Shown: positions 8,835 to 15,920 of the stretch, in pieces | How the letters are laid out: every line of letters starts with the position of its first letter | Numbering within the stretch: the first letter of the stretch is position 1 | Origin: Candidatus Tepidiaquacellales bacterium UBA6667 | Lineage (GTDB): Bacteria > Bacteroidota > Ignavibacteria > Tepidaquicellales > Tepidaquicellaceae | NCBI GenBank assembly: GCA_002455255.1 | Contig: DKKL01000059.1 | Coordinates: 26,778 to 48,570, forward strand | DNA length: 21,793 nt | Direction: 5' to 3' | Notes under the pieces: model-generated | The model's input: only the letters and a program-made list of their open reading frames with translations | Databases searched by the model: none | Told to the model about the DNA's origin: nothing | Position numbers and translations under genes: made by a program

Positions 8835-10412
8835 ATGAAATTTATTGTAATTGCGTTACTTATGGTCATCAATGGCAGTCTATTAGCTAATGAAAGACTG
8901 AGTGTGAAACAGATGGATTTGCGGATGGAAATGAAAGACGGAGTGAAGCTTGATTGTTCACTCTTTAAACCTGAAGGGGATATGCCATCAGACGGTTGGC
9001 CTGTAATAATTTATTGTCATGGATACGGAAAATCAAAAGAAGATATGAAATCATTAGCAGCCGGACAATCTTCATTTGGATATATTACATTCACATTTTC
9101 TATGCGAGGTCAGGGACTTTCTGAAGGGAAATCAAATTTCATTTCGAGAATAGAAATGGAAGATTTTAAACAAGTAGTAGAGCAATTAAAGAAAAGGAAA
9201 GATATTGATAAAAATAACATAGCAGTATCCGGTTCATCGCAGGGAGGAATTATTCCATTTATGTCAGCGTGTTTCGGGCTAAATGTAAGATGTATAATTT
9301 CAGATTTGGGTTCACCTGATTTTGCAACATCATGGATTCAAAACGGAAGCGTAAGATTATCACTGTTATGGTCATTAAGTTATGGGAACAACATTGTCAG
9401 ATATGAAGATAATGTAAAAGAATACAGAAATATGATAATAGAGGCAAAACCCGAGAGGATGAGAGAATTTATAAAAGAATTTCCAAAGAATAGAGATTTT
9501 TCAAATGATGTGAAAAAAAATATAGTTCCAATTTTATTTTCAAATTCCTGGCAGGATATATTTTTTAATGCAAACGGAATCATTTCAAGTTTGGATAAAT
9601 ATAATCAACATTGCAAGTTTTACATGGGTGCTATACGTGGGCATAGTTCGGATACAAATTTATCAGAGACAGAATATCACAATGAAATGATGAGCAAATG
9701 GGTGAGATACTGGCTATTCAACGAAAACAATGGAATAGCTGATACACCGAAATATACTTATGCATTAGGAGGATATCCGATATTTGACAACAACTGGACA
9801 TTTTACAGATTCAGTCAAAACCAAAATCCGTTTTCATCAAATAAAAAAATTAAATTTTATATCTGGAAAAATAAACTTGAGTTATATGATTATTGGGAAA
9901 GAGATTCGATTGCACTTTTTAATGAAGTGGAACAAGGGATAAGTATGGAAGAATCAGTGAATTCAGAATTTTCAGGTGAAAATTTTAAATCTAAATTTAA
10001 AAAACAACAAATTGTTATAGATACTGATACATTGACATATAATTATAACATTTTGGGAATTCCAAAATTATTTTTGAATCATAAATCAAACAACGTTGCA
10101 TATCAGATAAATGTTCAGATTTGGGAAGTTAATCAGTTTGGAGATGTGAGATTTGTATCAAGCATAAACTATACAAACTGGGAAAATGAAAACAATGAAA
10201 TTATGAAAAAAGAAATATCAGGAAATGCGACAGGACATACATTCAGAAGAGGAAGCAGGATAAGACTTGTGATAACAAATTTAGATACACGCGAGGGAAG
10301 TGTTGAACTGAGAACCAATCCATATGTATTGCCGGTTTTTGAAAGAAATCTCAGTAAAATATATATAGGCGAATCAGACGGAAGCTATATAGAATTTCCT
10401 ATTAAAGAATAG
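8835..10412 (+). CDS. CocE/NonD family alpha/beta hydrolase (X-Pro dipeptidyl-peptidase-like), exported
   Basis: This 525-aa protein has an N-terminal signal-like segment (MKFIVIALLMVINGSLLA). The alpha/beta-hydrolase core shows HGYGKSKED, the nucleophile elbow GSSQGG (S135), the acid D241 in NSWQD and H270 in GAIRGH, which together form a plausible Ser-Asp-His triad. The C-terminal ~190 residues match the jelly-roll domain of CocE and X-prolyl dipeptidyl peptidases (motifs GNATGHTFRRGSRIRLVITN and LRTNPYVLP). Members hydrolyse esters, amides or Xaa-Pro peptides; the substrate is not determined. It aligns along its whole length with the convergent gene at 10520-12556 but stops before the T9SS tail, so it may remain periplasmic. 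The gene is monocistronic and ends in a hairpin. Confidence 0.85.
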   Translation: MKFIVIALLMVINGSLLANERLSVKQMDLRMEMKDGVKLDCSLFKPEGDMPSDGWPVIIYCHGYGKSKEDMKSLAAGQSSFGYITFTFSMRGQGLSEGKSNFISRIEMEDFKQVVEQLKKRKDIDKNNIAVSGSSQGGIIPFMSACFGLNVRCIISDLGSPDFATSWIQNGSVRLSLLWSLSYGNNIVRYEDNVKEYRNMIIEAKPERMREFIKEFPKNRDFSNDVKKNIVPILFSNSWQDIFFNANGIISSLDKYNQHCKFYMGAIRGHSSDTNLSETEYHNEMMSKWVRYWLFNENNGIADTPKYTYALGGYPIFDNNWTFYRFSQNQNPFSSNKKIKFYIWKNKLELYDYWERDSIALFNEVEQGISMEESVNSEFSGENFKSKFKKQQIVIDTDTLTYNYNILGIPKLFLNHKSNNVAYQINVQIWEVNQFGDVRFVSSINYTNWENENNEIMKKEISGNATGHTFRRGSRIRLVITNLDTREGSVELRTNPYVLPVFERNLSKIYIGESDGSYIEFPIKE

Positions 10413-10432
10413 AATAATACATATATAAAAGC

Positions 10433-10458
10433 AAAAGGGTAGCAATTGCTACCCTTTT
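10433..10458. terminator. Bidirectional intrinsic terminator
   Basis: A perfect 11-bp inverted repeat, AAAAGGGTAGC (10433-10443) with GCTACCCTTTT (10448-10458), encloses AATT. It has an A tract on one side and a T tract on the other. It lies between the convergent hydrolase genes and can serve both. Confidence 0.88.
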
Positions 10459-10466
10459 ATGGAGAA

Positions 10467-10492
10467 GGAATAACCACCCTGACAGTTATTCC
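10467..10492. other. Second stem-loop between the convergent hydrolase genes
   Basis: GGAATAAC (10467-10474) pairs with GTTATTCC (10485-10492) around a 10-base loop. There is no T run on either side, so it is not a standard terminator. It could stabilise the 3' end of the minus-strand transcript, or reflect a processing or protein-binding site. Confidence 0.4.
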
Positions 10493-10519
10493 ATTCCTGT
10501 TAAGAAAGAACGATCTTTA

Positions 10520-12556
10520 TTATTTAACTAATAACATTCTTTTTACATCTGAAAAATTAGCAGTAGTTAATCTCATAAAATATATTCCGGAAGAAAGTCC
10601 AAACCCGTTAAAGTTATATTCATAAGTACCTTTACCCAGAGCCTGATTTACAAGAGTAGTAACTTCCCTACCAAGCATATCATAAATTTTTAGACTAACA
10701 GTTCCGTTGTTATCAGAAGGTAAGCTGAATTTAATTTTTGTAGAAGGATTAAATGGATTTGGAGTATTCTGTAGTAATTCAGGATTTCCTTTATCCTCAT
10801 CAGGCTCACCAGCTACAAAGCCGGGCATAGTAGAATAACCGGCAGGAGATTCCAATGGAATATCAATGAATGAATCGTTAAAATATATTCTGCTTGTACC
10901 TCTATCGAGAATTGGCAACACGTGAGGGTTAGTTCTCATAAACCAATCATCTTTTTTCGTATCTAAATTAGTAATAACAACCATAATTTTACTTCCTGAC
11001 TGGAATAAATGACCGTGAGATATACCTTCAAACCAAACAGTTTTTTTCACAGTTTTAATATAATGTCTATCAGTATAATTTATTCTTGTAACAAAACCTG
11101 TATCACCGGTTGCGGTTATTTCATATATTTGAAAATTAAACTGGCAAATATCAGTGTTAGATGAATAAGTTAGTCTAATCTCCGGAGTACCAATCATTTT
11201 AGTAGGAGCAGTGAAAGCGTGAGTTGAAATAAATTTCAATTCTTCTTTTTGGAATATTTCATCATATTCAGGACCAGTAAACTCAGTATAAACTAATTTT
11301 CTCATATCAAGATCATCTTTAAGCGGACCTGTTGGCAAATCTTCACCCGCATTTACTCTCGCATTTTTCTTCGGAGTTAATCTCTCTTGATCATTAAAGT
11401 AGTATCTTTTTAAACCAACAGTTTCAAGGGGCCAAACATTAGAACTATCGTGAACAAAAGACCACATATTACCGTTTCGTGGATATGTTGTCAGAGCATA
11501 ATGATAATCAGCTCTTGTATCCAAGCCCTGATTCCAACCCCACAGATAATGATAAAAGAATTCATTGAAAAAATTCATATGCCATTGATTTTCAGGTTCG
11601 GAATAGTCACCACCATGTCCCATTACTGCACCGAGATAAACAGATTTAGGAGCCATTATATTAGGGAAAGATTCAATAGCATCGTGAGCGTTAAAGAAAT
11701 AATCCTGCCAAGAGTTTTCAATAAGAATCGGAGTTTTATTTTTATAAACGAGATGATCAAAATCACGATTTTTAGGAAGATGTGCTGCGAGAGAATCCCA
11801 TTTATCAGAACGGAAACCTGTTTCGAAAGCCCATCCGAGCATACTTTCCACAGTTGGATTATATCTAACGATATCCGGAGTATATCCGACAGTCCAGAGG
11901 AAAGTTGTTTTAATACTTCCGTTTTCAATCCAACTTGAAGCAAAATTTGGAGTAGTAACAGCAGAGACAATTGCTTTAACCTTCATTCCCATACCGGAAG
12001 CCATATATGGAAGAGTACCACCTTGTGAGCCACCCATAATTAAAACTTTGCTTGAATCACCACCAACGTTATCTCTTTTAACGTAGTTAACCAATTCGAT
12101 TAAGTCCTGAGCTTCAGTGGTACTTATCAAATTTGAATAACCACCGGAATTTCCCTGCCCTCTAACACTGTATGTATAAACCACATAGTTATACATAGCC
12201 TGTTCACGAGCCATTTGTTCAAGAGTTTCTTTACTTCCGCCGTAACCGTGAACTTTAATTACGATTGGGTATCCATTGGGTAAATAGATATTCGGTTCGG
12301 AAGGATAAAATTTAGAAGCATCCATTAGAACACCGTCTCTTAGAGTTAGGTTGAAATTTTGTTGCAGGACAGTATAATCCGAATTAGGATTTTCTACAAC
12401 CTGAGGAAGAACAGGAAATTTATAATTATCAAGATTTTTAGGAATTTTGATATTTGTTCTGCTTCCATTTTCTTTAGGTTGTGAAAAAGACTGACCTGAA
12501 GAAAGCATCATTACAAACAGTCCAACAATAAAGTAATGTAAATATTTATTAATCAT
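10520..12556 (-). CDS. CocE/NonD family hydrolase with T9SS sorting domain, secreted
   Basis: This 678-aa protein is a homologue of the hydrolase at 8835-10412. It has a signal peptide (residues 1-25, ending GQSFSQ) and an alpha/beta-hydrolase core with HGYGGSKE, SVRGQGNSGG, nucleophile elbow GGSQGG (S177), D285 in NSWQD and H314 in GAVMGHGGD. A jelly-roll domain follows, ending near MRTNPHVLP. Residues ~590-678 are a T9SS tail: LQNTPNPFNPSTKIKFSL, then IYDMLGREVTTLV, then LSSGIYFMRL, ending in KRMLLVK. The predicted product is a cell-surface or released serine hydrolase acting on peptides or esters in the medium. It appears to be transcribed alone, with 131 bases before it holding two CCGGATT direct repeats. 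The spacing and the shared tripeptide patterns with its partner suggest an old duplication. Confidence 0.88.
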   Translation of the reverse strand: MINKYLHYFIVGLFVMMLSSGQSFSQPKENGSRTNIKIPKNLDNYKFPVLPQVVENPNSDYTVLQQNFNLTLRDGVLMDASKFYPSEPNIYLPNGYPIVIKVHGYGGSKETLEQMAREQAMYNYVVYTYSVRGQGNSGGYSNLISTTEAQDLIELVNYVKRDNVGGDSSKVLIMGGSQGGTLPYMASGMGMKVKAIVSAVTTPNFASSWIENGSIKTTFLWTVGYTPDIVRYNPTVESMLGWAFETGFRSDKWDSLAAHLPKNRDFDHLVYKNKTPILIENSWQDYFFNAHDAIESFPNIMAPKSVYLGAVMGHGGDYSEPENQWHMNFFNEFFYHYLWGWNQGLDTRADYHYALTTYPRNGNMWSFVHDSSNVWPLETVGLKRYYFNDQERLTPKKNARVNAGEDLPTGPLKDDLDMRKLVYTEFTGPEYDEIFQKEELKFISTHAFTAPTKMIGTPEIRLTYSSNTDICQFNFQIYEITATGDTGFVTRINYTDRHYIKTVKKTVWFEGISHGHLFQSGSKIMVVITNLDTKKDDWFMRTNPHVLPILDRGTSRIYFNDSFIDIPLESPAGYSTMPGFVAGEPDEDKGNPELLQNTPNPFNPSTKIKFSLPSDNNGTVSLKIYDMLGREVTTLVNQALGKGTYEYNFNGFGLSSGIYFMRLTTANFSDVKRMLLVK

Positions 12557-12687
12557 TCTTGTAATTATTTTGGTTTTTCATTTTAATTCTCTCTCTTTCC
12601 CACCAGAAACTTCGAGATTAAATTCCGGATTTAATATTTCAAATACCGGATTACCAAAATGTGCATTATAAACTATTTATATATATT

Positions 12688-13839
12688 TTAAAAATAAAAA
12701 TTCTTCATTGCTTCATAAATAAGCTCAGATGTATTTCCATATCCGTAAGTATAATTAAGCTTTCCGGAATTCTTAGCAATATATTCATCACTTTCACTTA
12801 GAAACTCTGTAACTTTTGTTCCATCAAAGGGAAGAAGTCTGGCATTTTTTCCGAGTACTTCAGGTCTTTCCGTTACTTTTCTTAATACACCGCAAGGTAC
12901 ATTGAAAAATAAACTTTCTTCCTGCAAGCCACCGGAATCAGTAAGTATAGAATAACTGTTTTTTACAACACCAAGCATTTCAAAATAATCGTGAATCGGA
13001 TCTCTGACAATAAGATTAACAGGATATTTACCGTCAAAAACTTTATCAAAACTGTCTTTCACAAGCGGATTAGGATGGATCAAATGTAAAATCTGTTTAT
13101 GATCACTGCCTTCAGTTGCATATTTATTAAGAATCTTAGCATAATCAGTTACTTTATCCCAATTTTCTCTTCTGTGAAGCGTGCTGAGAATAAAGTCGCC
13201 ATTATAATTACTATCCTTAATCAATCCTTCGTTCATCAGAGTAATGATAGCGTCGTTTATAGTATTACCGACAACATAACATTTATTTGACCTTATACCT
13301 TCTCTTATGAGATTATCATAAGAAACATTAGTAGGGCAGAAATTTAAAGTAGCAGATCTGCCAATTGATTCTCTGATAAATTCTTCAGGGAATGGATTTA
13401 AATGATCAAAAGTTCTCAATCCCGCTTCAATATGGAATACAGGAATCTGATTGAAAAATCCCCACATAGCACCGCAATAAGCAGAGCTTGTATCACCTTG
13501 AACCATAATACCGGAAACATCAGACCTTTTTATAACAGAGTCATTATCAAAAGCTGCATTTAATTCAGTTAATAAATGAGCCGTCAGTTGATTAAGGTCA
13601 GTAGATCTGTTAGGGATTGCATTAAGAACAACTTCCGGAGTTAAACCTATATGTTTTAAAATATCGCCGGAAATTTTTTGTTGTGAAGTATTCACAAGTA
13701 CAGGATAGAACTCCTGAGATTTTTGTAAGACTCTGTATAACACAAAGAGTTTCACTATCTCAGGTCGGGTTCCAAAAATCAAAAGAATAACTTTTTTGTC
13801 TTTGAAATCCTCAGGGTTTATAAGAATTTGATTCTCCAT
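12688..13839 (-). CDS. wecB: UDP-N-acetylglucosamine 2-epimerase (non-hydrolysing)
   Basis: WecB interconverts UDP-GlcNAc and UDP-ManNAc in the cytoplasm, supplying ManNAc units for surface polysaccharides. At 383 aa it is the usual length. Visible family motifs are FGTRPEIVK (22-30), VQGDTSSA (113-120), HIEAGLRT (136-143), NPFPEE (about 148-153), STLHRRENW, LIHPNP and DSGGLQEE. One departure: the conserved T-[AG]-Q-H stretch reads TSQQK here (51-55), so histidine is replaced by glutamine. The gene lies 207 bases downstream of the NfrA/NfrB-like genes on the same strand but after a strong terminator, so it probably has its own promoter. In E. coli wecB (nfrC) is required for the NfrA/NfrB glycan, which makes this neighbour functionally informative. 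Confidence 0.93.
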   Translation of the reverse strand: MENQILINPEDFKDKKVILLIFGTRPEIVKLFVLYRVLQKSQEFYPVLVNTSQQKISGDILKHIGLTPEVVLNAIPNRSTDLNQLTAHLLTELNAAFDNDSVIKRSDVSGIMVQGDTSSAYCGAMWGFFNQIPVFHIEAGLRTFDHLNPFPEEFIRESIGRSATLNFCPTNVSYDNLIREGIRSNKCYVVGNTINDAIITLMNEGLIKDSNYNGDFILSTLHRRENWDKVTDYAKILNKYATEGSDHKQILHLIHPNPLVKDSFDKVFDGKYPVNLIVRDPIHDYFEMLGVVKNSYSILTDSGGLQEESLFFNVPCGVLRKVTERPEVLGKNARLLPFDGTKVTEFLSESDEYIAKNSGKLNYTYGYGNTSELIYEAMKNFYF

Positions 13840-13922
13840 TTAATTTATTTATTTCTTTCTTAAGTTATTTAAAAAAATCTGTTTTTTGAATAAAAGTTAA
13901 CAATTTCAGGTCCGAATTGGGC

Positions 13923-13959
13923 AAAAAAAATCCTGCCACCGGCAGGATAAGTTTTTTTT
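13923..13959 (-). terminator. Intrinsic terminator of the NfrA/NfrB-like operon
   Basis: Stem TCCTGCC (13931-13937) and GGCAGGA (13941-13947) with a 3-base loop. On the minus strand the stem is followed by eight T (complement of 13923-13930); an A/T tract on the other side (13952-13959) allows partial bidirectional action. It lies between the last NfrB-like gene (ends 14047) and wecB. Confidence 0.88.
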
Positions 13960-14046
13960 GTGCCGTGATAATAATCTGTTTTTACCCGGATGTCTGTTAA
14001 GACTGTAAAATTATATTAAGAACGTTTATAAAACTTTAACATCTGA

Positions 14047-15900
14047 TTAATAATGCTCTGTAGAATCCCAGACAACTTTATCCTTAGTTTGTCTGAAAAC
14101 TTTCACCGCTCTAATCATCGCAAATAGATTCACCACGTTATCAATAACCATTCTAAAAATACTCATAATTGCATATCTAAGTCCATACCAGTTATATGTG
14201 AAAGCAAATCTGTGAAAAATCCTTACGACCATAAAGAAAGTAGCAGCTAACATCAGATACCAAAGAGGTGAAGTAGTCCCGACAATCGGTTTTAGCAATG
14301 GACTTGTATAACCGAGTGATAAAGTGATTGTATAGACAAGGAAGTAAGCAAGACATAAGTAAGATAAAGCAGTTCCGAAGAATGAGATAATAGATTTTCT
14401 ATCTCTGAGTAAGAAATACTTTGTTTTAGCAGAACCTTTCCATCCGTGAATTTTCCAGTTTTGAAATACGATACCTGCTAACCATCTTGATCTTTGTTTT
14501 ACAGCACCCCAGAAAGTATTAGGGAAATATTCACCTGTCGCAATTCTTGTATTGCCATTTTCTTTGTCAGTTTTCAAATTTACAAAAGAAGTTTTAAATC
14601 CGAGTTTAAAAAATCTTAATCCAAGTTCATAATCTTCAGTTAAATTTGCATCGTTAAAAATTGGTAATTTTCTTTTTTCTTTAAGATTGATTTCACGCTT
14701 CTTAGGTCGCATAACCACAGGCACAGTTTCACCGGTATCAGTAACTCTTTGCTCTTCAATAAAATCTGAAATTTCCTGTTCAACTTTTTTAACTTCTTCA
14801 GTTAAGTTTTCAGTTTTAGTTTCAGTTTCAACAGGTTGAGTTTGAATTAACGTTTCAAGTTCTTTGAGTTGTTCCTGAGCTAAATTTAATTCAGGTACTT
14901 TAATTTCCTGACCTTCATTAACAAGTTTATTCTCTTTTAACTGACTGTAAAAAGATTCAAACAATTTTTTGTATAAATCACCTTTATCTTCAGTTTTTTC
15001 AACCTCAGTTTGCTGAGATTGTTTTACAGTCGGTTCACTTTTAGCGAATTGCTGAATCTGATCTGAAAGTTTTTGCTGAGCTTCTGAAAGACCTGATTCG
15101 ACAGGTTTAGTAATTTCAGGTTTTATATCAGTAGATAACGAAGTTAATTTATCAAATATATCCGCTGTTTTCTTTTCAATAGATTCAGTGTTATCAGTTA
15201 CAGCTTTTTGTTCAGCTTCCTGTTTTTTAGTTTCAAATTCAATACCGGTTTTTTCTAAAATCTTTTTCTCTTGAGGAGTTTTCTTTTCGTATAAATTTTT
15301 AACTCTGTTCTCAATTTCAGCAATCATATCATCAACAGAAACCGGTGATTTTGATTTAACTTCATCTTTCAGCATTGGAACTTCCTCTTTTAACAAAGGA
15401 ACTTCGTCAGTAATTTTATCTTGTACAACTGTAGTTTCTTTAATATTTGTTTCTTCAGATACTAACAATTCGTTTTCAGGAATTAAATTAGCATCAATTA
15501 ACTGTTTGAAGAAACTGTCAAACATTGAATCATATCTACCATCTATTTTCAAATAATCATGATATTCATCAAGCAATTCATTTGTAGGAACAACATCACC
15601 AAAACCAAGATTCAGAAATTTCTGAAAACTTTTTCTATCAGCTACCTCATGTTCAAAAGGAAACTCACCTAAACCGTAAAGTTCTCTTAAGACTAATGAT
15701 TTTACAATCATTTGTAAATCAAAAGATTTATCGAGACTTGAATTTTTAACAGCATCAGCAATAGGATTTAATAAACCGCTCCAGTTTACTTCGTGGTCAA
15801 TCTTTCCAAGTACATGCCCGTTTTGTTTTCTAACGTGCTTTCTTAGAAGATCTACACTTCCCTGTTTAATTTCGATATCTGTTATTTGGTAACTGCTCAT
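14047..15900 (-). CDS. C-terminal half of an NfrB-like GT2 glycosyltransferase fused to a DUF772/IS5-transposase-like N-terminal domain
   Basis: This 617-aa protein has three parts. Residues ~30-140 resemble the N-terminal domain of IS5-type transposases (DUF772): IVKSLVLRELYGLGEFPFE, then VADRKSFQKFLNLGFGDVVP, then FFKQLIDANLI. No DDE catalytic domain follows. Residues ~145-405 are highly charged, rich in E, K, T and Q, probably disordered or coiled coil; LFESFYSQLKENKLV (313-327) echoes MFDSFFKQLIDANLI (126-140). Residues ~411-617 are the second half of an NfrB-type GT2 enzyme: base motif TED (421-423), QRSRW (469-473), and then about three membrane segments (505-530, 546-562, 575-598). The first half (DxD motif) is in the gene just upstream, 20 bases away. 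Alone this protein lacks the nucleotide-sugar-binding motifs. It may pair with its neighbour, or be a rearranged remnant. The start ATG gives MSSYQITDIE. Confidence 0.75.
   Translation of the reverse strand: MSSYQITDIEIKQGSVDLLRKHVRKQNGHVLGKIDHEVNWSGLLNPIADAVKNSSLDKSFDLQMIVKSLVLRELYGLGEFPFEHEVADRKSFQKFLNLGFGDVVPTNELLDEYHDYLKIDGRYDSMFDSFFKQLIDANLIPENELLVSEETNIKETTVVQDKITDEVPLLKEEVPMLKDEVKSKSPVSVDDMIAEIENRVKNLYEKKTPQEKKILEKTGIEFETKKQEAEQKAVTDNTESIEKKTADIFDKLTSLSTDIKPEITKPVESGLSEAQQKLSDQIQQFAKSEPTVKQSQQTEVEKTEDKGDLYKKLFESFYSQLKENKLVNEGQEIKVPELNLAQEQLKELETLIQTQPVETETKTENLTEEVKKVEQEISDFIEEQRVTDTGETVPVVMRPKKREINLKEKRKLPIFNDANLTEDYELGLRFFKLGFKTSFVNLKTDKENGNTRIATGEYFPNTFWGAVKQRSRWLAGIVFQNWKIHGWKGSAKTKYFLLRDRKSIISFFGTALSYLCLAYFLVYTITLSLGYTSPLLKPIVGTTSPLWYLMLAATFFMVVRIFHRFAFTYNWYGLRYAIMSIFRMVIDNVVNLFAMIRAVKVFRQTKDKVVWDSTEHY
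14671..14680. repeat. 10-bp direct repeat, downstream junction copy
   Basis: TCTTTTTTCT, identical to 16701-16710. On the coding strand it encodes E-K-R (residues 408-410 of the second NfrB-like protein), directly before the glycosyltransferase sequence resumes at KLPIFND. It marks the possible end of the extra segment. An A/G-rich 10-mer can recur by chance in such DNA. Confidence 0.5.
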
Positions 15901-15920
15901 TTGTTTTAGTTTTTAATCAA

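Noticed and set aside
11450..11938. 162-aa open frame on the plus strand inside the secreted hydrolase gene
   Set aside because: Fully antisense to a strongly supported CDS; composition and lack of motifs fit a shadow of that gene.
11656..11970. 104-aa minus-strand frame overlapping the same hydrolase
   Set aside because: Different frame within the same well-supported gene, with low-complexity L/I-rich translation.
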